A stretch of DNA of 64,000 bases, taken from contig DF237118.1 in NCBI GenBank assembly GCA_000708835.1, positions 94,668 to 158,667 on the forward strand, given 5' to 3'. Each line of letters begins with the position of its first letter. Position 1 is the stretch's first letter. A model generated the notes under the pieces. That model was given only the letters and a program-made list of their open reading frames with translations, searched no databases and was not told where the DNA came from. This DNA comes from Klebsormidium nitens (taxonomy: Eukaryota; Streptophyta; Klebsormidiophyceae; Klebsormidiales; Klebsormidiaceae). The translations under genes and the position numbers were made by a program. Of the stretch, positions 48,789 through 59,709 are shown in pieces.

Positions 48789-50119
48789 TTGATAGTACCG
48801 ATTGACCTGTATACGGTACAGGTTACTACCTAGGTACTAGCCTTAGGGTAGTACCCACCAAATAAAGCCGAGAGTCTACCTACCTACCGAAATTTACGTG
48901 CTGACCTGTTGCAAGTGGCAGCGGCGAGCACTCCTGCCAGCATAGCTGGATGAATTGATTTCTGATCCGCCTAATTAATTACCTGGTTTCATTTATCTAG
49001 CTCGCGCAAATTGGCAAAAGTCGGAACTGCGCAGTGCGCACGCGTACCGTGGGTCCATTCCACAATCACCATCGAGCCCAAGAGTGCAACGCGCAAACCT
49101 CTCTCGATCGGACTGCGCGAGGTAATCAGTTTAATTTGGTATAACCCACATGAATCACATGTTCCACATGGCTGGCATGATTGGGCCGGATATGCGGAGA
49201 CCGGTTATACGCGTCACTTGGGTTAAGGTTTAACTTTCCGGTTGCATGGGGCCTTCTGAACCGCAAAGTTTTGGAGGTCTATACGCATAAGACTTGACAT
49301 TACTAGATTCTTATATGGCCGTATGTTCGTATGTGAATTGCTTGAGGGGCGAGCTCCCGGTGCACTTTTAAGGAGGCCAATACTAGCTTAACTTAAAGTA
49401 CATAGCAACTAAAGATGTTTGCTGAACGAGGTGCTCGAACATGCATGTACAATTGTCACCCTAAAGATGGGTAGGTTTGGTCCCGGTTGGTCCCGTGTTT
49501 AAAGGTACGGAGCATGCCGCTGCATGCGTGAGATTCTGATTTTAAGTGAGGGGCTTCCGTACTCGAGGCCTGCCCACAAAGCTCTAGTTCTTCCAAAAGA
49601 ACACCCATGCGTTGACGATTGGTCATTCAGGCCTAGCATGAATTACAGATCTCAAAATCGAATATGATACACCATTCGCTTTTGTAACGGGCGTCGTTCA
49701 AACCGTCAACAATCAAATGGTGGTCGGGCATTTTCAACGCTTAGGCCTCAATGATAACGAGCTGCCAAGCTGGTTTGTGGACCTAGTAAACTATCCTGAG
49801 AGCACAGCCCGATCCCGCAATATCCAAAGTTGCGCAAACGCAAGTAGATCTGGAGGACCGTCAAGGAGGACTCGCGTCACAAAGTCGACCGTACCCCCCG
49901 ACCATCACTTGCGCCCGAGTCCCCATAGATGTCATACCGCCGGTGCTGCAAGAGTATTGCCACATGTCAAGCGGTTGCGGACACAGACGCACTAGTCAAC
50001 GACAGCCCCTCAACTTCAAAGCAATTCAGCGCCTTTTATAGTCATTGGGCTACCAATTCTACTGCTACACGAGATTATCCTTGCAGAGCGGTCTGTTTCT
50101 GACATATGCAGGCGACTAG

Positions 50120-50217
50120 AAGGATCCGTTCTGCGCTCGATGTGCTTTACAGTTGGGCAGGTCCTTCATAAAAGGATCCGTTCTGCGCTCGATGTGCTTT
50201 ACAGTTGGGCAGGTCCT
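50120..50217 (+). repeat. perfect 46-bp direct repeat
   Basis: Copies at 50120-50165 and 50172-50217 (starting AAGGATCCGTTCTGCGCTCG) are identical and separated by 6 bases (tcataa). They look recent, unlike the decayed arrays elsewhere. Confidence 0.9.
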
Positions 50218-50763
50218 GCTTTAAGAATCAAACGTGACGCTGTGCCCGGGCGCTTAAACCAGCGGTCAGAGCTCGTTTGAGGTCAGTTTTGGCTAATGCA
50301 TCCCGGTTGACAGTCCTGACATTCTCGGCTCCTTGGCTTCAAAGACATTCAACAAAACGAGCGGCCTTTCTTGCTTCGCTCAAGAAGACCACAAATCTGG
50401 ACACTTTGCCCGTGGAGTACTGAGCAATGACTCTACGTCCGAACTTGCAACCGTTCAAAAGCTCTGGTTACTGTATGCTGAAGCATTTCTACTCCTGCTC
50501 GTACTGACACCGAGACCTATTCGGCATGTTCTTGCTAAACTTTGACACCTGCCACGATTGGAACATCCAAATCGACGGACATTCAAACCGGGGCTCCTCC
50601 TTCCTGAGTTGGCTTTATGTGAGAAATGAGAAAAAGAAGCAATTCCGAGGCAAGAATGCTACGCCAAAGAGCAGGGTCCAGCCTTGAGCGCCCAAGCGAA
50701 CAGCGTCCGAGAAGTTCGCAGTGACGTTTCTGGATGCTGATCGTGTGGCCCGGTTTGACTCAC

Positions 50764-53700
50764 CTGGGCAACCGGCATGCTCGTTCTGACCGATTGCAAC
50801 GCCGCCAGGTCAATCTCCGCGGTCGCGATGCCAACGGCCAGCGGGTCTGCACAACCAGAGCGTCGAAGTTCGATAGATATACGCAGTGTTTCGATCATCT
50901 ACAGGAAGTCAACAGGTATAGTGGGCCGCTACAAGCATAAGAACACAAGAGCATAAGAGCTGCATGCCCATGGTTCTTCGCGAGATGGCTTGTTATTTCC
51001 GACGTGGAATCTGGTGAGACCATTATTGAAAGGAAGAAGCCAGATTTCTGAGTCAGAGCGAGCTACCCCAGCATCTTTTTTCAATCGTTCTGTGCGTCGT
51101 CGAATGACGTCACCGTCCTGCCCTGTCTTGAGGGCAAAAGCAGTGCCTGAATGTGAACTCGTGATGACGCGTCTCTGGCGATTGGACAGAGAAGAATTTT
51201 TTAGTCACTTGTACTCCCGAGCACTAAGAATCAGAAATGCTCCGGCCCCCTCAAAGCAGTCGCTTGCAAACTGAGGCGAAGCATACGTACATTGTATTTA
51301 ATCTCGTTCCTGTTGTAGCGTGAGTCGCTACAAGACATTTGCGCACCTTCTAAGCGGGCGACGATCCGGCCCCAGGGGTCGATGATAAGCGCATCGCCGA
51401 AGCTCTCCCGCTTCTCGTTGTGCCGCCCCGCTTGGGCCGCAGCGATCACCTGCCACAAAAAAAACTTGCGGTTCTTTCCCCGGTCTTATGAGTGTACTGG
51501 AGGCAACCAAAGCTACTTTTGTTTTCTTACACCTCCTCACGAAGATTTTTCGCGACAGGCAGCTCAACAAACGAAGTCTGATAAGATCCATAAGCGACGG
51601 CCTGCGGAAGAGGTTGCCAGGCATCGTTGCCGAGAAACTTAGTGTCAGGCAGACACTGCAGCGAAGGGTAGATAGACTGACGCTCGATCACACTTGGTTC
51701 TAAGAGCCATTTGATCCAATCCAATCTTAGTCCAACCGTATCGCTTTTAACACAGAAGTAGATCACGCATGTCCTCAACTCGTGCTACGCCTTTGAGTTC
51801 CTCAGGTCTGTGCTAGCCCGAGCCGTCCACTTGGTCGAAAGATTCTTAGAAACGCCTTTCCAAGGAACTGGGCTTCGTGACAATATGCAGCCATTGTCTT
51901 TTCGGTTGGCTCAACCAAACCAGAAAGACCTTATCTAGCGACGAATTGTAATCTGCTCACAGAAGGCACGCTGACGTTTGATTGAAGGGCTCGCCAAAGC
52001 CGCGCGTGAGCAGTTAACGTCAGCAGATGATGTCACGGAGGGGAATATGACGTCAATGGGACTTACGTAGCATTGGCACTCGATGGCCCGCGCCCGTAGC
52101 AGGACCTCCCAGTGCGCTTCACCCGTCGTCTTGGTAAATGCGGACGGGACCAGCAGAATCTGGACGCATTGCGGAAAGTGAGTTGCTCCACCCAAGTTGT
52201 CAAGTGTCTTCGCAGTTCGTTCTCTCGATCGGGTAACTCGTTTCTTGCTTCTTATTCCCTATACTTCCCATTCCTTCCGTCTTCGCCTTGTCCCTAAAAG
52301 TGGTGTATTGTCATTCGTCCACTCATCTGCAAACTACTGCTTTATCAAGGATAGATTGGGCGATAGGGACTTGAAAGAAAGGGTTGCACTGGTTGCCACA
52401 GAAAACGCAACAAAACATGTGTACAGGAAACGTCCCGATACCAGAACGGTCACGGCTGGAAGTGCATAATTCAAAGGCATCAATATCGACTTGCCAGCTT
52501 TTGACAATGGCAACAACGTCAAGGGTGGGACATAAAGTGCGTCGTTGGGAAGACAAAACGGTGACGTATACTGAAAGAGGTGACCTATGCTGAAAGAGGT
52601 GACGTATGCTGTCCGTGAAGGCAAGGAGTCAATCTGGAAAATCTGGGCCGTCCATCTGTCACGTGCCCTCATTTTGACATGTCAACGGGCGGGCTAGTGG
52701 TTTTAAGAGCAGAAGGATAAGAGGCCGTCCAAAATCAGTGGCGGAAGCGTACCTCAGCCCCGTGCCGGAACCGCAGCTGCTGGTACATCTGGGGAAACCG
52801 CAGGTCGTAACACGTGGTAACGCCCAGCCGGCCGGCAGGGCTGTCCGTTACAACCAGCTCCGAGCCTGCGAAACAAACGGAAACAAATGTTCGGCGTTTT
52901 GCGACTGTTCGGTGTCATGAGCGTGTTTAAGATTTACCACCTTTTGTAATCTGTCAGTGACAACGGGTTGAGCACCCTGAGACGGGTTGAAGAAGTAAGA
53001 AGAAGCATGGCTGAAAGAGGTGAGCTTGAGGAACTCCACACGGAGTGGCGAAAATGGAATACTTGCTCGGGAGGAACAAAACAAAAAACCTCGGACGGGT
53101 TCGAAGATACTTTTGCGCGCACAACCTCCCTAATAATCGGAGTTCTCAAAAACACCAGAAATGTACTGCCATAAAAGGCCAGTCCATGCGATACGAATCC
53201 TACCGATTTGAGTACGTTTCTCGTGAAAGGCTCAACGACGTTTGTCAATTGGAGGGTTGCCGGTGGTCCAATCCAGGAACCGAAGTACAAGAACTTCCGT
53301 CTCTCGCCTTTCGACGATATAAACCTCCGCTTTTTCCCATCTGTAAATCCAACGGCTGGCTCGCAATGCAAGACATTACCTCGAAACAGAAACTTTCCGC
53401 ATCTTGTAGTTCACTGTAGATTGATTATTGTATTCACTGCAACTCTGCCCCAAGAGACCCCAGTTTCGGGGCCAGCTCTACATACCCACCTGGTGCCGTC
53501 GAAGCACTTTCCAGCAGTTTCGGCCCGTTAGGGACGTCAACGTCGAAGAGATGAATCTTTCGATAGACGGCCGCGATGTCCCCTGAGTCGTTTACGATCA
53601 CGTGCGTGTTGTGCAGACGGTTGGGCTCCGTGCTCGTCTCCTGAAAGCCGCCCAGCGACAGCCAGATTGAGTGGTCCCTGCAAACGGCCTGGTTGAAGCG

Positions 53701-55139
53701 TTAACAGCGTTTCCCAAACTGTTATCTTGGAACGAGCTATGCTCCATATTCGAAGCACTAAAGCGTTTAGGCAGATGGAGTGCTCCTCGTAACCTTTTGC
53801 ATGAGCGGTGAGTGTTGCTTGGTTGCTTCTCTCGATAAAGTTTAAGAACTTCCGAAGTACTCAGCAGCAGCTGAATTGATTGGTCTCGATAGCGACCTGT
53901 AAAATGGTCAACCTGCTCTGTTAGCGCCGCTCCTAGAGGCACTTTCTTAATTCCTGTTAAGGGACTCTTTCTTTCAAACGGGCCGCTGTTATTGATCGGC
54001 TACGATTTGTTCTAGGTACAGACCAAGCATGCAATCAGTTCGATACTTTTTGGAGCGCTCTCCAGGCGACGGTTTTGCAGACAACGGGTGAGGCTGGAGC
54101 ACTGCCGTTTGTTTCGTTAGGCGTCAGTTTACATATCGTGCACAACTACTGTAGATGGGATGCATTTACAGATTTTGCAATGTGGTACCAGTTGCGGGTG
54201 ATGCGGCTGGCAATGGGCTACATTCTAAGTTCGACCAACCACCGAGAGATAAGAATGCTGTTCCAGATAGTGGATTTCTGGTGAAAGTCCCTCTACTTTA
54301 CTCTTTTTGTACTTGAAACAAGTCGCAATCAAATCCCATCTTGCAGATTACACAATTGTATCCAAGCATCCAATATGAATTCGCTTCGGGCACTAACCTT
54401 GCCAGCTGGCGGTAGCGCCCCATGAGCGGGCCGTCGAGCTGATCCGCAATCGCGATGCCCTCCGACCCTCGAGTGCCAATGAAGGAGAAGCTCTCAGGAA
54501 GGAAGAGCATTGAGCAGCTGGCACTGGCCGCGTCCTACGGTTGGAGATGACACCGTTTGGTCAGACAAGGATAGCGTTTGAGAGGAATCATATAGAGCGT
54601 ACAACCAAGTCTGAAAGAAGGTTTCCAGGGGAAAGAGCTTCACCAGACTCAACTGGATCTTGGTCAAAGCGCACCCTCTCTATCCTACTTGCTGGTCAAT
54701 GACTATGGTCCTGAGAACCTCATTCATTGAGGCTACAATATTGCAGTGGCAGCAAAGGTTTTATGTATTTTTTCCCCCTTCTTTGTGACAAACTGCTGGA
54801 CCGAGTCATGAAGACCTTCACTTGCAGACCCCTTGTTGATCTGAAAGATATGCAGCCCCAGGGGGAGGACATATAGGTGACCACCGGAGGGAGAGGGTGG
54901 ACAACTCAAATCTTGGAAATATAGTCTGCGAAGCAATCTCATAGATGGAATAAATTGACGACTTTTGAGCTCACCTTCACAAGGCTTGCAACCGTTTCAA
55001 AGTTGGCCTCAATGTCCCCTGTGGACCGCATCTGTGCAACCGCCACCTTGGAGCCCTTCCTTTCTGCACAGGGTTGAGACGGCACATTGAGCTCCCTCTT
55101 CGAAATCTGTTCAAGAAACAGGGTCAGACATTTTGCCAT
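50764..55139 (-). CDS. carbon-nitrogen hydrolase, deaminated glutathione amidase (NIT1/NLP1 type)
   Basis: Minus-strand exons: 55139-54975, 54534-54398, 53677-53490, 52865-52753, 52159-52067, 51449-51347 and 50846-50764, in phase throughout. The C-terminal exon was not found. The family repairs deaminated glutathione and related omega-amides. The nitrilase triad is complete: Glu69 in FLPESFSF, Lys141 in [12 protein letters not shown] and Cys182 in TCYDLRFP. Other blocks are [57 protein letters not shown] and IIDPWGR. These match Arabidopsis At4g08790 in order. The start ATG at 55139 gives a 30-residue leader before the domain. An acceptor-like cag at about 55115 (before ATTTCG) means an upstream first exon is also possible. 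Confidence 0.9.
52561..52615 (+). repeat. 19-bp tandem repeat, three units, in an amidase intron
   Basis: Units gtgac(g/c)tat(a/g)ctgaaagag at 52561, 52580 and 52599, the last truncated. Intronic, each near a TGACGT or TGACCT. Confidence 0.75.
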
Positions 55140-55513
55140 TAGAGTCACTTATGATGACAAAAGCCTCAAAAGAGCTCAAGTCATCGCTTCAGCAAAGCTG
55201 GGCGTGCGATTCATGCAAGGGATTACAGCATGAACTCATTTCGCTTGTTGTCAACCATGTGACACTTCTGCAGATCAACTCTACTTTTGACAGAGGTTTG
55301 TGGCTTGAAATGCACAACCACCCCCCCTGACTTGATATCACGTCTGACCTGGAATCACTGCGGTATTGCGGGGCCCTTGCGCTGTTGGATCTAAGGTTCA
55401 CAAAAGTTCTTTCCAATCACCCACGGAGAGCGGCGGAACATTTCTAAGTACAGGCTGGCAAGCTTAGAAAGGGAAGTAGAGCCCAGCTTTTGAAGATGAA
55501 GAGCAGAGAACAT

Positions 55514-56587
55514 TCACAGCTTACTTCCTGAAACGGGGTTTACATGTGATTGTCCTGGATCAAACAAGAAGGCAAATGTGGACTTACCTACGGAAGCCCG
55601 CGCTGCATCATTTGGAGAAGCCATGGCCCGTCTCTGCTGCGGCCACGTTTCTGCTACAATGCTGTAACCTTTTTGCACTCTGTGCAACTCTGGCCGGACC
55701 AGACCCTCACTGCAAAGTAGGCTTCTTGCACTTTGGAAGAAAGCCAGTGATCGGTGATCCCCCAGGCTGCGCAATCTAGACTGGACTGCTGCACGGGCGC
55801 TAAGATTGAGAGAGTAGCATTTTGATTGACCACCTCTTTGTTGATTATTAGAAAAGAGAGTATTGCCCCAAAATCCTGAAGAAGCGAGATTGCACTTAGT
55901 GACCAAGCCTGTAAATGCGGCTACAGGGGCTCTTGTTGTGCAGTTTTTGAGAAGCGGAGCGGAACCCGGTCTTGACCTGGTGAGAAAGACCGTCGGAGAC
56001 TGCTTGCTTCTGAATGAAGAATATCTTGCGAGGTGGGTGTTTCCAGGTGTTTCCAAAACATTCAAGAGAGGAAGTGTCCGAGTTTGCAAGAAGCGCGGGC
56101 CAACTTGAAGGGCTCCCCCAGAAAGCATGCTCAAGAATGTTGAATCTGGAGAGGGATCCCCAAAAAATCCCAAAAGATCTGCTAGGTCTAAAGAGGAGTC
56201 GACCTGAAAGGCTGGCCCTCGGGTTGTCAATGTGATGACAAAGTGGTGGACGTGAATCCTGCGTGCAAGTGCGTGCAACGTGATGCTGCAGAAGAAATGG
56301 ATGGAGCCTTGGAATATCTGGAACAGTAAACTCAGGAATTGACTCTGAAATCGACCAGGTTCTTGTCGAAACATAGGCCGTAAAGAAGGAGGAAGCCGGG
56401 GGCTGCTACCGATCGCTGATAAAAGGTCGAATCGGTGGCCGGGAGTCGGATAGCACCGGGCTGATTCCTCTGTGCATTTCAAAAGATGATGAAGTAGATA
56501 ATGTGAGAAACGATATACCGGTAGGTGATTAAAATGTTTGATCTCGAAAAAGTGGATTGCAAGAGAAGCAAACAGGTCGACAAGCAT
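55514..56587 (-). CDS. 357-codon open frame, hypothetical, may be spurious
   Basis: An uninterrupted frame from a true ATG (56587-56585) to TGA at 55514. The composition (many Leu, Ser, His, Arg, Phe) and the absence of any recognisable domain or splice context are typical of a frame antisense to coding-like sequence. The plus strand also has open stretches here (55863-56108, 56014-56235). I keep it because it is the longest intronless frame outside KCS and the retroelement. No function is proposed. Confidence 0.2.
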   Translation of the reverse strand: MLVDLFASLAIHFFEIKHFNHLPVYRFSHYLLHHLLKCTEESARCYPTPGHRFDLLSAIGSSPRLPPSLRPMFRQEPGRFQSQFLSLLFQIFQGSIHFFCSITLHALARRIHVHHFVITLTTRGPAFQVDSSLDLADLLGFFGDPSPDSTFLSMLSGGALQVGPRFLQTRTLPLLNVLETPGNTHLARYSSFRSKQSPTVFLTRSRPGSAPLLKNCTTRAPVAAFTGLVTKCNLASSGFWGNTLFSNNQQRGGQSKCYSLNLSARAAVQSRLRSLGDHRSLAFFQSARSLLCSEGLVRPELHRVQKGYSIVAETWPQQRRAMASPNDAARASVGKSTFAFLFDPGQSHVNPVSGSKL

Positions 56588-57084
56588 TGAGGTCCCTTGT
56601 GCAGGAGGACCCTAAAGTATAATAGCACTTGATTTGATGGCGCCTCTCTCCTGGCTTCCTTGCTTGTCTCGGTCTGGCACATGGAGGGCTCTGTTGCATT
56701 CCATCCCCCAGCTGGCAGAGCGGGGACCAGGATCTCCTGCACTTGGCGCCAAGAATATAGCTCGGTTCTTCGCGGGTGCCTGGCAATGGGGCGGGAAGGT
56801 CGAGTCATGATGCTCAGCTAGAGATTTGACTGCGAAGCACACACCCGGACCGCGAGCAATTAGTATTTTGATAAGTCCAGAGCTCAAAGGAGTAGGCCTT
56901 GCCTCAATCAATGTCCACTCCAAAGCCATTGGGGGGCCCTTGACCATCCCGATGGGGCCCATCCCGATGTCTACCACGCACCCGCAACTGGCGGAAGCCC
57001 GTTCTCTGAGGAGGCACTTGCATCGAAATCCCTGGACAAAATGGAAGATGTATCATCCCCGTATCATCAGATGGAGGCAAGATT

Positions 57085-57827
57085 TTGGCAGCTGGATCAG
57101 AGCTTGGGCGGGCTGGGGGCTCCATCATCTTGACCAAAAAATGCACGGGTTGCGGGGGATCAAAGCCGTTAGTGGATTTCAAAAGGTCACAAAGTGGTCT
57201 TGACGGGCTGAATGACTGGTGCAGAGCGTGCATAGCCATTTTCCATGCAAAGCGCTGTGGGAGAATACTCCTGATCATATGCAGTTGTCATTGGAGGAGG
57301 CCCACGAGAAGGCCAAGATTTGCAAAAAATGCGGTGTTTTAAACGAAGTTCGACAGTTCGGCTCTCACCGCGGAAGCAAGGATGGGACACAAATGTGGTG
57401 CAGAGCTTGTATGGCTGGCTACAATATCACACGTCTTACGTATGAACCTGCGAGCGGCCCCCAACTTTGCATCCGCTGCAGAAAATTCCTGCCGGCGGAA
57501 GCGTTTAGTCGCAGCAGATGCCAATCATCTGGTCGCCATCATATCTGCAAGCTCTGTTTTAAAGAAGACAATAAGGCAAGAAAGTCAAGGATCGCAGCAT
57601 CTCACCTTCACATTGCAAGAGTTGAGAAACGGTGCGGTTACTGCATGATTGTAAAACAAAGATCTGATTTCAGCAAAAAGTCAATTGAGACAGACGGGTT
57701 ACGGGACATTTGCAGGTCGTGTGATTATCTGCTATTGAAAGACAGAAAAGAAGCCAGAAAGCGGAAGAAGGATAACTTGGAGGTTGGTGCTTGGACCCAG
57801 TTCTCGAAAGAGGTTGAATGGCAGTGA
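57085..57827 (+). pseudogene. repeated CxxC zinc-ribbon protein, frame-broken or unresolved exons
   Basis: Four tandem units of about 35-45 residues, each with CxxC, then K/F-rich sequence and a second CxxC: KKCTGCGGSKPLVDF..WCRACI, KICKKCGVLNEVRQF..WCRACM, QLCIRCRKFLPAEAF..ICKLCF and KRCGYCMIVKQRSDF..ICRSCD. Units 2-4 share one frame (57219-57827, TGA). Unit 1 is in another frame, with the change near 57255-57275. A further coding-like block before it (57008-57128, EALASKSLDKMEDVSS) is in a third frame and ends in TGA. I see no intron of normal size between units 1 and 2, so either this is a decaying gene or a base is missing. The paired-CxxC shape resembles treble-clef or zinc-ribbon folds found in HNH-associated and phage-like proteins. 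The function is unknown. Confidence 0.45.
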
Positions 57828-58122
57828 CTCCTTGTGTTTCATTCATTTATTTGCCAATTTGTGTATTGTCTTATTGAAGAAGGCAGTCCTGGCTAATAGG
57901 GTCCAAAAATGGAGAAGGCACCAAGCACTTGCAATCGGCCGCTCAATGTACCGTGACGTTCTAAAAACCATAACTGTAGACTGGAAAAGCACTTTTGGAG
58001 CAATATATTGCCTGATCTAATACGAATGGCAGAGTCGGAAGCATTTTCACCACTTGCGGTCCCCAAGATAGCAAGAATAATGCTGTTTGAAATATGCAAG
58101 TCACACACTTGTTCCGCCTTCC

Positions 58123-58395
58123 ATGCTTCAATACGAAATAGCTCTTAGCCTAGTAGATAAGGGTATGGAGTTTGTGCACTATGAGAATCATGAATGCTCC
58201 ACATTTCAAGAAGCAGAAGCTTCATGTGCATCTTGTGCCGCGCATCGCTTCATGCAAGGAGTCTGCATGATGTCTATTTGTTTACATAGTGTTAGGTGCC
58301 ATGCATGCCGCACCATAATCTGCAAATCATGTGATAGGGCATTTGATGAAAGGGAGCAGAAGCTTAATTCGGCAAAGCTTGTGCAAGTGCCGTAA
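58123..58395 (+). CDS. small Cys/His-rich open frame, hypothetical
   Basis: ATG to TAA, 90 aa. The second half is rich in Cys (CASCAAH, CMMSIC, CHACRTIICKSCD), suggesting zinc binding. It lies 300 bp after the zinc-ribbon units and could be another exon or decayed part of the same locus. No family recognised. Confidence 0.3.
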   Translation: MLQYEIALSLVDKGMEFVHYENHECSTFQEAEASCASCAAHRFMQGVCMMSICLHSVRCHACRTIICKSCDRAFDEREQKLNSAKLVQVP

Positions 58396-58826
58396 GAGGG
58401 CCTGAGGGCCGAGCTCAGCCTGAGCACGCGGCGTATGCATAGGTGGCTTGCATTGAATTTCCCTGCATGCAATATGAGATCCGACGAGAATTTAGAAGCG
58501 CAGTTTAAAGGAGCCACAACTGATAGTTTTGTCAATTCGAAAAAGGTATACATGCGAATGAGTATGTACCGTCTCATCCCAGAGTTAGTGAAACATGTGC
58601 ATGCCGAGTTGTGCAGATCTCAAATGAGATATGCGCACATGCTGCATGCAGGATATGTATATGTAGCTATCTGTACGCACACTGGCATTGTTGGTCTCCT
58701 TTCACATGCGCCGACGGTAGGGCGCCAGATTGTATCGCGACCGGTTATCTCGCAACCCGGTTGGTATGTTAGGGTCAGCCGTAACTAGAGCCGGAGTGAA
58801 TTCGGTAGTGCATTGATGAGTGCTAT

Positions 58827-58890
58827 GATTACCGTACAGAGCACTTAAGCAGAAGGCTGATAACCGTACAGAACATTTAAGTAGGAGAAT
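58827..58890 (+). repeat. two-copy 32-bp tandem repeat
   Basis: GAT(T/A)ACCGTACAGA followed by a related cacttaagcag / catttaagtag, at 58827 and 58858. Confidence 0.65.
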
Positions 58891-58912
58891 GAGCTGTTTG
58901 TAGCTCATTCTC
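58885..58912. repeat. perfect 11-bp hairpin
   Basis: GAGAATGAGCT and AGCTCATTCTC around a GTTTGT loop. It has no U-run on either side, so I do not call it a terminator. Confidence 0.7.
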
Positions 58913-59709
58913 TCTATGTTCGTTCTAAGGCATATTGAGGGCGACTTTGATCAGCAACCATTGTCTCCTCGTCATGCTGCATGACGGCCAGCAGAGAGTC
59001 TCCGCATAAGCTGACTGAGCTTATGTGTATGGTACATGTGGAGTAAGCGATTTGTGATTGAGGTAATCATTCATTCACATAGAGAGAATCGATTGGAGTG
59101 CAACAAGGACCCGCTGGCGATCTGAGCGGCGGGGCACCTGAGTGGAACACTGTGGACAGCTAGCGATGCTGCCTTAGTGCAGTGGTCAGTCACACCGACT
59201 CCGTTTGTGAGCTGCATGCTTGAGACTGGGAGCGTGGGCTGAATGCGTTGGCTCAAAGGGGGGCTGTCAGGAGTGTGATGGTTTGGTGGCTCCCAAGTTT
59301 GAGTGGCGCTGAGCAGAGGGTCAAATCTGAGCTAGGATAGAGGCCCTTGCTGTGGTGAAATCCCTGACTAAGGGCTGCTGTAGGACGCCAAGTGGTCCAG
59401 CAGGTTTAAAGGTGGCCAGGGCTGAGGCCTGAGCTGGCCAGCCGAGTGATCACTGGCAGGTTGAGCTAACCTGGCCAGAGTGTGGGTTGACTTACATTCA
59501 GCCTGCGGCGCCTGTTCTATTTAGGTTCAGGGCTGGGGTCTGAGTGACCTGAGTCCGCTCACAGCTGCGGGCAGTGGGGGGCGAAGAGTGTGAAAAGCAG
59601 GATTGGGAAGCCTTAGCTCAGTTATGTCTTCGCTGCGCTGCGGGCGTCTGTTCACCAGTCAACTAGTGGTCCATCAGCAGGTGCGCATGGAGCATGGCGC
59701 CAGGAGCGC

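Larger units (their letters stand above)
48183..50763. other. intergenic region with repeats; last exon of the amidase may lie here
   Basis: Between the permease start and the last supported amidase exon (both minus). It contains a small TIR element (48518-48788) and a 46-bp direct repeat (50120-50217). No confident coding block was found, but the amidase C-terminus is still missing and may be in 49.9-50.76 kb. Confidence 0.4.
58396..59616. other. leader or possible LTR region of the retroelement
   Basis: No protein-coding block. It holds a two-copy repeat (58827-58890), a perfect hairpin (58885-58912) and an inverted pair attctctctatgt / acatagagagaat (58907-58919 and 59077-59089). A TGTTAGGG at about 58767 would suit an LTR start. 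I could not find a convincing primer-binding site or LTR end, so the LTR is not established. Base composition turns GC-rich after about 59100. Confidence 0.3.
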
